64,000 nucleotides of DNA from Candidatus Symbiopectobacterium sp. NZEC151 (GTDB lineage: Bacteria; Pseudomonadota; Gammaproteobacteria; Enterobacterales; Enterobacteriaceae). Of the stretch, positions 18,231-27,068 are shown piece after piece (the first letter of the stretch is position 1; each line of letters opens with the position of its first letter). The stretch is taken from NCBI RefSeq assembly GCF_025962655.1, contig NZ_JAGFPE010000003.1, positions 124,001-188,000 on the forward strand. The letters run 5' to 3'. A program made the position numbers and the translations under genes. The notes under the pieces are model-generated. The model searched no databases. It was not told the DNA's origin and worked only from the letters and a program-made list of their open reading frames with translations.

Positions 18231-18512
18231 ATGCAACAAGAAGCATTGGGTATGGTTGAAACAAAAGGTCTGGTCTCCGCCATCGAAGCCGCAGATACCA
18301 TGGTGAAATCCGCCAACGTTACGCTGGTCGGCTACGAAAAAATCGGCTCCGGCCTGGTCACCGTGATGGTGCGTGGCGATGTGGGTGCCGTGAAAGCGGC
18401 CACCGACGCGGGCTCCGCAGCCGCCAATAAAGTCGGTGAACTGGTTTCCGTGCATGTGATCCCTCGCCCGCATACCGAAGTGGAAAAAATTCTGCCGAAG
18501 GCACTGGGCTGA
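18231..18512 (+). CDS. Microcompartment shell hexamer, PduA/PduJ-like (BMC-H)
   Basis: Main facet-forming shell protein, 93 residues with a single BMC domain. It starts [20 protein letters not shown] and contains [21 protein letters not shown], the pore-region glycine turn and the [13 protein letters not shown] helix, ending [13 protein letters not shown] as in PduA/PduJ. I used the ATG at 18231, with GAGG six to seven bases upstream; upstream codons in the same frame are not shell-like. First of a second block: BMC-H, BMC-T, aldehyde dehydrogenase. Confidence 0.95.
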   Translation: MQQEALGMVETKGLVSAIEAADTMVKSANVTLVGYEKIGSGLVTVMVRGDVGAVKAATDAGSAAANKVGELVSVHVIPRPHTEVEKILPKALG

Positions 18513-18537
18513 TCGCTAAACCGCGAGGATTATTCCT

Positions 18538-19323
18538 ATGAGAGATAATCTTGTCGAACAGATTATATCTGACGTGATGAACAAGCAGAACGACGCGCCA
18601 CGTGCTGGCAAAGCGCTCGGCAGCATCGCGGGCTGCGGGCTGACAGAATTTGTCGGCACCGCACTGGGCCACACCATCGGTCTGGTGATCGCCAACGTGG
18701 ATCACCAACTGCATGAGTTGATGAATATCGATAAGAAGTTCCGCTCCATCGGTATTATCGGCGCACGTACCGGCGCGGGTCCGCATATTTTTGCCGCTGA
18801 TGAAGCGGTGAAAGCCACCAACAGCGAAGTGTTGATCATCGAGCTGGCGCGCGACACCGAAGGCGGTGGCGGGCACGGCTGTATGATCATCTTCGGTGCA
18901 GAAGACGTCTCTGACGCCCGCCGCGCCGTGGAAGTCGCCCTGAACGAAATCGACCGCACCATGGGCGATGTATACGGCTCTCCCGCTGGTCATCTGGAAT
19001 TCCAGTACACCGCACGCGCCAGCTTTGCCCTGAACAAAGCTTTTGGCGCACCTATCGGTAAGTCGTTCGGTATGACCTGCGCCTCACCGGCGGCTATCGG
19101 TGTGCTGATTGCAGATACCGCTGCCAAGGCGGCGGTGATCGACCCTGTCGGGTATGCCAGCCCGAGCAAAGGCACCAGCTACAGTAACGAAGTGATCTTC
19201 ACCTTCGCTGGCGATTCTGGCGCGGTACGCCAGGCGGTGATCGCCGCCCGCGAAGTCGGTTTGCAATTGCTGTCCACGTTAGATCCAGCGGAAATCAGAT
19301 CGACCACCACGCCGTATATCTGA
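18538..19323 (+). CDS. pduB: Microcompartment shell trimer, PduB-like (BMC-T)
   Basis: Double-BMC trimeric shell protein, 261 residues, very close to PduB: LTEFVGTALGHTIGLVIANVD, FRSIGIIGARTGAGPHI, DEAVKATNSEVLIIELARDT, GDVYGSPAGHLEFQYTARAS and KGTSYSNEVIFTF. The N-terminal NLVEQIISDVMNK matches the PduB leader helix that is known to tie cargo to the shell. The start ATG follows CGAGGATTATTCCT. It lies 25 bases after the BMC-H gene. Confidence 0.95.
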   Translation: MRDNLVEQIISDVMNKQNDAPRAGKALGSIAGCGLTEFVGTALGHTIGLVIANVDHQLHELMNIDKKFRSIGIIGARTGAGPHIFAADEAVKATNSEVLIIELARDTEGGGGHGCMIIFGAEDVSDARRAVEVALNEIDRTMGDVYGSPAGHLEFQYTARASFALNKAFGAPIGKSFGMTCASPAAIGVLIADTAAKAAVIDPVGYASPSKGTSYSNEVIFTFAGDSGAVRQAVIAAREVGLQLLSTLDPAEIRSTTTPYI

Positions 19324-19373
19324 TCCGTCAGGCGCGCTCGCGTGCCGTGCGATGTGAGGAAAGGAACCAAAAG

Positions 19374-20900
19374 ATGAACGACCTTGAAATCGCCCAGGCG
19401 GTCTCCACCATCCTGAGCAAATACAGTAACCCCGTCGCCTCCGGCGCGGGTGCCGCCGCAGCCGCCACACCGGCCGCTACAGCAGCACCTCATACCGAGC
19501 AATCGCTGGTCAGCAGCATTGTGGCGCAGGTGTTGGCGCAGCAACAGCCGACAACCACCGCACCGCAACCGTCAGCGCAAGACGCGGGTATCTTCGACAG
19601 CATGGACGAAGCCATTGCCGCCGCCGCGATAGCACAAGTGCAGTATCGTCACTGCTCGATGCAAGACAGGGATGCCTTTGTGAAGGGCGTGCGTGAGGTG
19701 TTTCTTCAAGAAGATGTGCTGGATAACATCTCCCGCATGACCGTCGAAGAAACCGGCATGGGTAACTACGAGGACAAACTGACCAAGAATCGCATCGCAG
19801 CGCTGAAAACGCCGGGCACGGAAGATCTGGCAACGCAGGCGTGTAGCGGTGACGGTGGGCTGACATTAATCGAGTACTCCGCGTTCGGCGTGGTCGGTTC
19901 CATCACCCCCACCACCAACCCGACGGAAACCATCATCAACAACAGCATCGGCATGCTGGCGGCAGGCAATACCGTGGTATTCAGCCCGCACCCGCGTTCG
20001 CGCAACGTATCGCGCCTCGCGGTGCGGCTGATCAACGAGAAGCTGGCGCAGTTGGGCGCACCGGCCAATCTGGTGGTCACCGTGGCGAACCCGTCCATCG
20101 ACAACACCAATGCCTTGATCAAAGACCCACGCGTCAACCTTCTGGTGGCAACGGGTGGTCCGGCGATCGTGAGAACGGTGATGTCATCGGGCAAGAAAGC
20201 CATCGGAGCCGGTGCGGGCAATCCGCCTGCGGTGGTGGACGAAACGGCCAATATCGAACGGGCCGCGCGCGATATCATCAAGGGATGCAGCTTCGATAAC
20301 AACCTGCCGTGCGTCGCCGAAAAAGAGGTGATCGTGGTAAATCAGGTAGCGGATTATCTGATCCACTGCATGAAGAAAAGCGGTGCCTACCTGCTGTGTG
20401 ACAAGCCGTTGATCCAGCAGTTGCAAACGCTGGTGCTGAATGAAAAAGGCACCGGTCCGAATACCGCGTTTGTCGGTAAAGATGCGCGTTTCATCCTGCA
20501 ACAACTGGGGATCTCCAGCGCACCGGACACCAAAGTTATCCTGATCGAAACGGAAAAAAATCACCCCTTTGTGGTGCATGAACTGATGATGCCGATTCTG
20601 CCGGTGGTGCGCGTTGATAACGTCGATGACGCTATCGACCTGGCCGTTAAAGTGGAACACGGCAACCGTCATACCGCCATCATGCACTCCACCAACGTCG
20701 AAAAACTGACCAAGATGGCGAAGCTGATTCAAACCACCATCTTTGTTAAAAACGGGCCGTCTTATGCCGGCATCGGCGTCGGCGGCGAAGGGCATGCCAC
20801 TTTCACTATCGCCGGGCCGACCGGGGAAGGGTTGACGTCCGCACGGTCGTTTGCCCGCACCCGCCGCTGTGTGATGGTGGAATCGCTCAATATCCGTTAA
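19374..20900 (+). CDS. pduP: CoA-acylating aldehyde dehydrogenase, PduP-like
   Basis: Oxidises the aldehyde product (probably propionaldehyde) to acyl-CoA with NAD+. 508 residues. The N-terminus carries two candidate targeting helices, NDLEIAQAVSTILSKYS and EQSLVSSIVAQVLAQQQ, separated by an Ala/Pro linker. The enzyme domain shows SITPTTNPTETIINNS (cofactor site), VATGGPAIVRTVMSSGKKAIGAG, the catalytic Cys in SFDNNLPCVAEKEV, and the C-terminal GPTGEGLTSARSFARTR. I start at 19374, behind GAGGAAAGG, not at the upstream GTG. Two helices instead of one is unusual; PduP normally has a single 18-residue peptide. Confidence 0.94.
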   Translation: MNDLEIAQAVSTILSKYSNPVASGAGAAAAATPAATAAPHTEQSLVSSIVAQVLAQQQPTTTAPQPSAQDAGIFDSMDEAIAAAAIAQVQYRHCSMQDRDAFVKGVREVFLQEDVLDNISRMTVEETGMGNYEDKLTKNRIAALKTPGTEDLATQACSGDGGLTLIEYSAFGVVGSITPTTNPTETIINNSIGMLAAGNTVVFSPHPRSRNVSRLAVRLINEKLAQLGAPANLVVTVANPSIDNTNALIKDPRVNLLVATGGPAIVRTVMSSGKKAIGAGAGNPPAVVDETANIERAARDIIKGCSFDNNLPCVAEKEVIVVNQVADYLIHCMKKSGAYLLCDKPLIQQLQTLVLNEKGTGPNTAFVGKDARFILQQLGISSAPDTKVILIETEKNHPFVVHELMMPILPVVRVDNVDDAIDLAVKVEHGNRHTAIMHSTNVEKLTKMAKLIQTTIFVKNGPSYAGIGVGGEGHATFTIAGPTGEGLTSARSFARTRRCVMVESLNIR

Positions 20901-20928
20901 TCGTCGCGAGGCTGAGGGTCATTTGCCA

Positions 20929-21228
20929 ATGAAAACACGAATCATCAATGCACCAACACCCGACATTGTGGCGATGCTGAAGCGAAGGATGCCCGGCGAA
21001 TTCCGCTCACGGCTCGATCTGTTGCGCATTGACGCCATTGGGCTACTGATGCTGCCGGTACCGGATCTCTATTTCTATGCCGATCTGGCCAGCAAAAGTG
21101 CCAATGTGGTGGTTTCGGAAATCTTTGGCAGTTGCCCTCAGCACATCACGACGCTGGCAATCTTTGGCGAAGTCGCTGCGGTCAACGAGGCCATGCGGAT
21201 GATCGAAAATGACAACACGGCGTTCTGA
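20929..21228 (+). CDS. Shell protein, EutS/PduU-like permuted BMC-H
   Basis: 99-residue BMC protein with the circularly permuted order of EutS and PduU: an N-terminal strand region (KTRIINAPTPDIVAMLKRRM), then IDAIGLLMLPVPDLYFYADLASKSANVVVSEIF and VAAVNEAMRMIEN. PduU and EutS form hexamers with an extra beta-barrel over the pore. The PDLYFYADLASKSA core departs from the usual GEASIIAADIATKSA pattern, so it is a diverged member. The ATG at 20929 is preferred over an upstream TTG. It overlaps the alternative start of the next gene. Confidence 0.85.
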   Translation: MKTRIINAPTPDIVAMLKRRMPGEFRSRLDLLRIDAIGLLMLPVPDLYFYADLASKSANVVVSEIFGSCPQHITTLAIFGEVAAVNEAMRMIENDNTAF

Positions 21229-21238
21229 GAACCAACCT

Positions 21239-21814
21239 ATGAAAAAAATACTGCTGTTAGCGGGTGATTTTTCTGAGGATTATGAAGTCATTGTGCCATG
21301 GCAGGCATTAAGCGCATTGGGTTTCCGGGTGGACGCCGTCTGTCCGGGAAAGCGCGCAGGCGAATTTATTAAAACCGCCATTCATGATTTTGAAGGCGAT
21401 CAGACTTACAGCGAAAAGCCCGGACATCTGTTTCGGCTGACCGCCTCGTTTGATGACATTCGTTTGCAGGACTATTGCGGGTTTTATATTGCTGGCGGAC
21501 GCGCCCCTGAATATTTGCGTCTGAATAAATCCGTTCTGAATATAGTTCACTATGCGTTTAATTTTTCCGTGCCGATCGCCGCTATTTGTCACGGCCCACA
21601 AATATTGGTGGCCGCAGGCGTATTAAAAGGCCGAACCCTGACCGGGTATTTCACCATGAAACCAGAAATCGAATTAGCGGGCGGTATTTATCGTTCTGCC
21701 GCCGATGACGAAGCTATTCTCGACGGCCATCTGGTGACGGCAACTACCTGGATGGGGCATCCGGCGCTGTTGCGTCAGTTTATTTCGTTGATTGGCACCA
21801 CTGTGCAGATCTAA
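21239..21814 (+). CDS. DJ-1/PfpI family protein
   Basis: 191-residue class I glutamine amidotransferase-like protein of the DJ-1/PfpI/YhbO group. The nucleophile elbow is intact (AAICHGPQILVAAG, Cys near residue 110), with an upstream Glu in VCPGKRAGEF... and the Asp-containing CGFYIAGGRAPEYLR. Family members act as glyoxalase III, deglycase or stress chaperones. Next to an aldehyde-generating enzyme it might detoxify reactive carbonyls, which is inference. Start ATG at 21239; the preceding ATG in frame at 21209 lies inside the shell gene. It precedes the dehydratase by 107 bases. Confidence 0.85.
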   Translation: MKKILLLAGDFSEDYEVIVPWQALSALGFRVDAVCPGKRAGEFIKTAIHDFEGDQTYSEKPGHLFRLTASFDDIRLQDYCGFYIAGGRAPEYLRLNKSVLNIVHYAFNFSVPIAAICHGPQILVAAGVLKGRTLTGYFTMKPEIELAGGIYRSAADDEAILDGHLVTATTWMGHPALLRQFISLIGTTVQI

Positions 21815-21921
21815 GCGCACAGCACATATATTTCACGGTCATCTTTCACGCTGAATAACGCGAAGGAGGCCTCTGTATTGCCTACATCATGAATAATTTT
21901 AAATATGCAGGAGTCCTGGAT

Positions 21922-24474
21922 ATGTTAGAGAAAGGTTTTTCCAATCCGACCGACCGTGTTGTCAGACTGAAAAATATGATTCTGACGGCAAAGCCCTATG
22001 TCGAATCTGAACGCGCCGTATTGGCCACCGAAGCCTATAAAGAAACCGAAGGCTTACCGCCGATCATGCGTCGCGCCAAAGTGGTAGAAAAGATCTTCAA
22101 TAATCTGCCGGTGACCATTCGCCCGGACGAGTTGATCGTCGGTGCGGTAACCAAAAACCCGCGCTCTACCGAAATCTGCCCGGAATTCTCTTACGACTGG
22201 GTGGAAAAAGAGTTCGAGACCATGGGTTCACGCGTCGCTGACCCGTTTATCATTCCGAAAGAAACCGCCAAAGAACTGCATGATGCCTTCACCTACTGGC
22301 CGGGTAAAACCACCAGTGCGCTGGCTGCATCCTATATGTCCGATGCCACCAAAGAGAGTATGGCGAGCGGCGTATTCACCGTCGGCAACTACTTCTACGG
22401 CGGCGTCGGCCACGTCAGCGTGGACTACGGCAAAATCCTGAAAATCGGGTTCCGTGGCATCATTGATGAAGTACAACGCGCGCTGGAAAAACTGGATCGC
22501 AGCTCACCGGATTACATTAAAAAAGAGCAGTTCTATCACTCGGTGATCATCAGCTACACCGCGGCGATCCGTTATGCGCACCGCTATGCAGAGCATGCGG
22601 CACAGTTGGCACAGCAGGAAAGCAACCCGACGCGTAAGCAAGAGCTGCTGCAAATTGCCCAAAACTGCCAGCGCGTTCCAGAATTCGGCGCATCCACCTT
22701 CTGGGAAGCGTGCCAGACCTTCTGGTTCCTGCAAAGCATGTTGCAGATTGAATCCAGCGGTCACTCCATCTCCCCGGGGCGTTTCGACCAGTACATGTAC
22801 CCGTACTACGCCGCCGACAAAAACATCACCAAAGAATTTGCGCAGGAACTGGTGGACTGTTGCTGGATCAAGCTGAACGACATCAACAAAACCCGTGATG
22901 AAGTCTCCGCGCAGGCATTCGCCGGTTTCGCCGTGTTCCAAAACCTGTGCGTGGGTGGCCAAACCGAAGACGGGCGCGATGCCACCAACGAAATGAGCTA
23001 CATGTGTATGGAAGCGACCGCACATGTTCGCTTGCCGCAGCCCTCTTTCTCGATCCGCGTATGGCAAGGCACGCCGGATGAATTCCTGTATCGCGCGTGT
23101 GAAGTGGCGCGTCTGGGACTCGGCGTTCCCGCGATGTACAACGATGAAGTGATTATCCCGGCACTGCAAAACCGTGGCGTGTCTCTGCACGATGCGCGTG
23201 ATTACTGCATCATCGGCTGTGTGGAACCGCAAGCGCCGCACCGTACCGAAGGCTGGCACGATGCCGCGTTCTTTAACGTCGCTAAAGTGCTGGAAATCAC
23301 CCTGAACAACGGTCGTGCGGGCAACAAACAGATCGGCCCAGTCACGGGCGAACTGCCGCAGTTCGGTAACATCGAAGCGTTCTATACCGCGTTCCAAAAA
23401 CAGATGGCGCACTTTGTCCATCAGTTGGTCGAAGCCTGTAACAGCGTGGATATCGCGCACGCCGAGCGCTGCCCGCTGCCGTTCCTTTCCGCCATGGTCG
23501 ATGACTGCATCGGACGCGGTAAATCGTTGCAAGACGGCGGTGCCATCTACAACTTTACTGGCCCGCAGGCGTTCGGCGTGGCCGATACCGGTGACTCCGT
23601 TTACGCCATCCAGAAACAGGTGTTTGAGGACCGTAAACTGACGCTGCAAGAGCTGAAAGGCGCGCTGGATGCCAACTTCGGTTACTCCGTTGGCGCTGCG
23701 CCTCACGCTGGCGCAGCGAAATCCTCGCTGAATGAGCAAGATGTCTATGACATCGTGAAACGTATCGTGGAACAGAACGGTACGCTGGATCCGTCCGCCA
23801 TCAAGAACGAAGTGTACCGTCAGCTTTCTGCCAGTGCACCGGCAACCCCGACTTACGGTGCCAGCGAAAATCGCCATCAGGAAATTCGCCGCATTCTGGA
23901 AAGCACACCGTGCTTCGGTAACGACATCGATGATGTGGATCTGGTGGCACGCCGTTGTGCGCTGATCTACTGCCAGGAAGTGGAGAAATACACCAACCCA
24001 CGCGGCGGCCAGTTCCAGGCCGGTATCTACCCGGTATCCGCTAACGTGCTGTTCGGTAAAGACGTCGCGGCGCTGCCCGATGGTCGTCTGGCGAAAGAAC
24101 CGCTGGCCGATGGCGTTTCACCGCGTCAGGGCAAAGACACATTGGGCCCAACCGCAGCGGCGAACTCGGTGGCTAAACTGGACCACTTCAGCGCCTCCAA
24201 CGGCACCCTGTACAACCAGAAATTCCTGCCTTCTGCACTGGCTGGGGACAAAGGTCTGGTGAACTTCGGCGGCATGGTAAGAAGCTACTTCGATCGCAAA
24301 GGGATGCACGTCCAGTTCAACGTGGTGGACCGCAATGTGCTGATCGAGGCACAGGCACACCCGGAAAAACACAACGATCTGGTGGTGCGTGTCGCCGGTT
24401 ACAGCGCCCAGTTCGTGGTGCTGGCGAAAGAAGTACAGGACGACATCATCAGCCGCACGGAACAGCACTTCTGA
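21922..24474 (+). CDS. Glycyl radical diol dehydratase (1,2-propanediol/glycerol type)
   Basis: Signature enzyme of the compartment: B12-independent dehydration of a vicinal diol to an aldehyde, with a radical on Gly. Counted from ATG 21922 (GCAGGAG eight bases upstream) the key residues fall at His164, His281-Ser282, Cys433, Glu435 (GCVEP) and Asp447, exactly the numbering I know for Clostridium butyricum glycerol dehydratase. The glycyl loop RVAGYSAQF has Gly826. The protein has 850 residues against 787, and the extra 63 lie at about 600-655. They include NEQDVYDIVKRIVEQNG, an amphipathic helix that is probably an internal encapsulation peptide. 1,2-Propanediol is the likelier substrate because of PduP, PduL and the PocR sensor. 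ATG 21889 is an alternative start. Confidence 0.93.
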   Translation: MLEKGFSNPTDRVVRLKNMILTAKPYVESERAVLATEAYKETEGLPPIMRRAKVVEKIFNNLPVTIRPDELIVGAVTKNPRSTEICPEFSYDWVEKEFETMGSRVADPFIIPKETAKELHDAFTYWPGKTTSALAASYMSDATKESMASGVFTVGNYFYGGVGHVSVDYGKILKIGFRGIIDEVQRALEKLDRSSPDYIKKEQFYHSVIISYTAAIRYAHRYAEHAAQLAQQESNPTRKQELLQIAQNCQRVPEFGASTFWEACQTFWFLQSMLQIESSGHSISPGRFDQYMYPYYAADKNITKEFAQELVDCCWIKLNDINKTRDEVSAQAFAGFAVFQNLCVGGQTEDGRDATNEMSYMCMEATAHVRLPQPSFSIRVWQGTPDEFLYRACEVARLGLGVPAMYNDEVIIPALQNRGVSLHDARDYCIIGCVEPQAPHRTEGWHDAAFFNVAKVLEITLNNGRAGNKQIGPVTGELPQFGNIEAFYTAFQKQMAHFVHQLVEACNSVDIAHAERCPLPFLSAMVDDCIGRGKSLQDGGAIYNFTGPQAFGVADTGDSVYAIQKQVFEDRKLTLQELKGALDANFGYSVGAAPHAGAAKSSLNEQDVYDIVKRIVEQNGTLDPSAIKNEVYRQLSASAPATPTYGASENRHQEIRRILESTPCFGNDIDDVDLVARRCALIYCQEVEKYTNPRGGQFQAGIYPVSANVLFGKDVAALPDGRLAKEPLADGVSPRQGKDTLGPTAAANSVAKLDHFSASNGTLYNQKFLPSALAGDKGLVNFGGMVRSYFDRKGMHVQFNVVDRNVLIEAQAHPEKHNDLVVRVAGYSAQFVVLAKEVQDDIISRTEQHF

Positions 24475-24550
24475 TGCGCTGCTGAGGGTCGGGGCGACAC
24501 TTTTGAGTGTCGCCCTGGATTCACCACACTCCCGAGGGTACGCGTCGCCC

Positions 24551-25480
24551 ATGAGCCATGTTATGAATAAAGTACACTATGATACGGAAGGCGTGATTTT
24601 CAATATTCAACGCTATTCCCTGCACGATGGTCCCGGTATCCGTACCATCCCCTTTTTTAAAGGCTGCCCGCTCTCTTGCAAATGGTGCAGCAACCCGGAA
24701 TCGCAGCGGCCAACCCCTGAGCTGCTGTTCAAAAAGAATGACTGTATCCACTGCGGTAAATGTCTGGAAGCCTGTCAACACCAGGCGCTGTCCATCACCG
24801 CACCGCATTTTGTCGATCGCCAACGCTGTGTTAACTGCGGTGATTGCACCCGCGTGTGTCCGACCGGCGCGTTGGAAATGAAAGGCAAGCGCATCACCGT
24901 GCGTGAAGTGATACAAGAGCTACAAAAAGAAGAGAACGTGTATCGCCGTTCTGGCGGCGGCATTACGCTCTCTGGCGGCGAGCCGCTGGCGCAGCCGGAA
25001 TTCGCCCGCGAACTGCTGAAGGCCTGTAAAGAAAAGGGCTGGCATACCGCGATTGAAACCACCGGACTGACGTCTGCACAAACCATCGAAGACGTATTCC
25101 CGTATATTGATTTGGCGCTTACGGATATCAAGGCAATCAATCCAGCCGTGCATCGCTGTAATACCGGAGTGGATAATCAGCGTATATTAGAAAACCTGAT
25201 TAGAATTTCATTTATTACCAAAACCATCGTGAGAATTCCGCTGGTACCCGGCGTGAATGACAATCGCGAAGAAATTCACGCCATTGCCGAATTTGCCCGT
25301 ATGATGTCGAATGTCGACACCATTCATTTATTGCCTTATCACACCTACGGTGAAAATAAATACACGTTACTTGGCCGTGAATACCCGATGGGTGACGCGC
25401 CCAGCATACCGGAAGAAACCGTAATTATCCTCAAACAGGAAATCGAATCATTGGGTTTCCAATGTCATATTGGGGGTTAA
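24551..25480 (+). CDS. Glycyl radical enzyme activase (radical SAM)
   Basis: Radical SAM enzyme that installs the glycyl radical on the preceding dehydratase. 309 residues. The SAM cluster motif is GCPLSCKWCSNPE (CxxxCxxC, near residue 35). A ferredoxin-like insert with two 4Fe-4S sets (CIHCGKCLEAC and CVNCGDCTRVC) follows, as in other GRE activases. ITLSGGEPLAQPEF is the GGE motif. Start MSHVMNKVHYDTEGVIF; the open frame upstream is the wrong frame of the dehydratase gene. It follows the dehydratase by 76 bases and ends at a terminator. Confidence 0.95.
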   Translation: MSHVMNKVHYDTEGVIFNIQRYSLHDGPGIRTIPFFKGCPLSCKWCSNPESQRPTPELLFKKNDCIHCGKCLEACQHQALSITAPHFVDRQRCVNCGDCTRVCPTGALEMKGKRITVREVIQELQKEENVYRRSGGGITLSGGEPLAQPEFARELLKACKEKGWHTAIETTGLTSAQTIEDVFPYIDLALTDIKAINPAVHRCNTGVDNQRILENLIRISFITKTIVRIPLVPGVNDNREEIHAIAEFARMMSNVDTIHLLPYHTYGENKYTLLGREYPMGDAPSIPEETVIILKQEIESLGFQCHIGG

Positions 25481-25498
25481 TCGCACGGTATAAAACAT

Positions 25499-25534
25499 TA
25501 TCGGGAAACGTATTTTCACGTTGCCCGATTTTTA
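25499..25534 (+). terminator. Terminator after the activase gene
   Basis: ATCGGGAAACGT and ACGTTGCCCGAT form a 12-base stem with one mismatch and a six-base loop, followed by TTTT. It probably ends the main GRM transcript. Confidence 0.75.
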
Positions 25535-25632
25535 GCTTGTTATTATTAAAAATAATTATTTTCACATCAATAATACCGACGTGATGTATTACGTCGCTTA
25601 TTTCTTGTACCCACACAATCAAGGTGAGTGTA

Positions 25633-26538
25633 ATGAACAGCATTGATATTTTAGTCGCTTTCGGCGGCGGTATTTTCGGTGCCGCGATCGGAGCCCTTGC
25701 GGCCTTTGAATTTGTCGGCCTCTTGGTGATTGCCATGGCGATATCGCAAATTGTCACCGGCAGCGCCACCACATTTATTCAGTTTCCTTTTGGCGTATTC
25801 GGCCCACACGTCGGCGGTTTTGCCGCCGGGGTGGCCGCAACCGCCTATGCGGCGAAAAAAGGCAAACTGGCCTCTGGCCGTGATATCACGGCCGGACTCA
25901 GCGGATTGGGGGCCCCCGATGTGCTGCTGGTCGGCGGTGCGTTCGGTGCCATCGGCTTTGTGATCGCCTGGCTGTTCAATCAAGTGCCTGCCTTCTCTTC
26001 GGGGTTGGCATGGACCGACACGGTGGCGTTAACCGTGGTGATCTCTGGCATGATCGTGCGGCTGATGTTCGGGACTACCGGTCTGCTGGGTAAACCACAA
26101 AGCGGGGTACGTCGCTGCTACCCGCCGCAGGATCAGTGCTGGATGCCCTATCACAGCCGCATTCCTCAGCTATCGGTCTTGGGCATCGGCATTGGGTTGA
26201 TGGCTGGCTATCTGGGTCACAGCTTCGGAGGCAGCGGTGCGTTGCTGGCCTTTGGGATTTCAGCGTTCTCGTTGGTATTCCTGCATTTCAATACCCAGGT
26301 GCCGGTGTCCCACCATATTGCCCTTCCTGCCGCACTGGCAGCAGCGGCCTCCGGCAGCCTGATCTGGGCGGCAGTGGTCGGCGTTCTGTGCGCACTGCTG
26401 GGTGAACTGATATCCCGCCTGTTTTTGGTTCATGGCGATACCCATATTGACCCACCGGCGTTCACCATTGCGATAATGACGACGTTGGTCAACCTGCTGG
26501 CAACCATTGGTTTTTTTGCGGCGGTGCCGTTGTTTTGA
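25633..26538 (+). CDS. Membrane protein of unknown function, GRM-associated (301 aa)
   Basis: Highly hydrophobic protein with about eight membrane segments, rich in Gly and Ala (FGGGIFGAAIGALAAFEFVGLL; IGFVIAWLFNQV; LGIGIGLMAGYLGHSFGGSGA). A short loop RRCYPPQDQCWMPYHS with two Cys sits mid-protein between the fourth and fifth segments. Near the end, HGDTHIDPPAFTIAI precedes the last segment. I do not recognise a transporter family. GTG 25624 is in frame, but AAGGTGAG is well placed for ATG 25633. It lies between the GRM terminator and the convergent shell gene and could import the diol or export acid or alcohol (inference). Confidence 0.85.
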   Translation: MNSIDILVAFGGGIFGAAIGALAAFEFVGLLVIAMAISQIVTGSATTFIQFPFGVFGPHVGGFAAGVAATAYAAKKGKLASGRDITAGLSGLGAPDVLLVGGAFGAIGFVIAWLFNQVPAFSSGLAWTDTVALTVVISGMIVRLMFGTTGLLGKPQSGVRRCYPPQDQCWMPYHSRIPQLSVLGIGIGLMAGYLGHSFGGSGALLAFGISAFSLVFLHFNTQVPVSHHIALPAALAAAASGSLIWAAVVGVLCALLGELISRLFLVHGDTHIDPPAFTIAIMTTLVNLLATIGFFAAVPLF

Positions 26539-26997
26539 GTTCATCCCCAGTATTGATGCTACTAAAAACTGGGGATTCATTTACGTGCAGCTTGCAGTTT
26601 CGTGCGCGAAAAACGCTGTGTTTCTCTGCCATTCGCGTGGCACGCGCCCGACGAGGGGTGTGCAGTCGCCCACTCCCCTCGACCCCGCGCTTTTTGCGTA
26701 ATGGCGTCGCTGCGCGATACCTTCGGAAATGGGTGCCGCCGGACGGACCGGCAACGACGTGCTCCCAGCACGGCGCTGCCTTTCGCGGCATCCCTGCCGC
26801 TCATCCTGGCGTCCCCCATTTCCTCAGCGCCATTTGACGCGGGTAGGTCAACAGCAAAACCCTGATGCTGTAGGTCAATCACCCCCTTAATTAATCCGCA
26901 TAATCAGAACAAAAAAATCCCCGGCGGTTGCCAGGGAGAGTAGGAAGAGAAATCACCGTTTGCACCATCATCCCAACCACTGCCAGTCCATTCTGTC

Positions 26998-27057
26998 TAC
27001 AGCCCGTCATTCCAGCCTACAGCCCGTCATTCCCGCCTACAGCCCGTCATTCCCGCG
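26998..27057. repeat. Three tandem copies of a 20-base unit
   Basis: Unit CTACAGCCCGTCATTCCCGC occurs at 26998-27017 (with CAGC instead of CCGC at its end), 27018-27037 and 27038-27057. The last copy runs into a palindrome. Confidence 0.8.
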
Positions 27058-27068
27058 CAGGCGGGAAT
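27049..27068. repeat. REP-like palindrome
   Basis: ATTCCCGC-GCAG-GCGGGAAT is a perfect eight-base inverted repeat within the common GTCATTCCCGC...GCGGGAAT type of extragenic palindrome. It lies between convergent genes and may protect or end both transcripts. Confidence 0.6.

Noticed and set aside
22504..23877. 457-codon open frame on the minus strand across the dehydratase gene
   Set aside because: Antisense shadow of a highly expressed-type coding sequence; no ribosome site, and the plus-strand protein is complete and conserved.
21889..24474. Choline trimethylamine-lyase (CutC)
   Set aside because: First impression for a GRM enzyme, but active-site residues match diol dehydratase, and the sensor is PocR-type.
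26602..26882. Overlapping ORFs on both strands in the GRM intergenic stretch
   Set aside because: GC-rich sequence lacking stops; translations are low complexity and have no ribosome sites.
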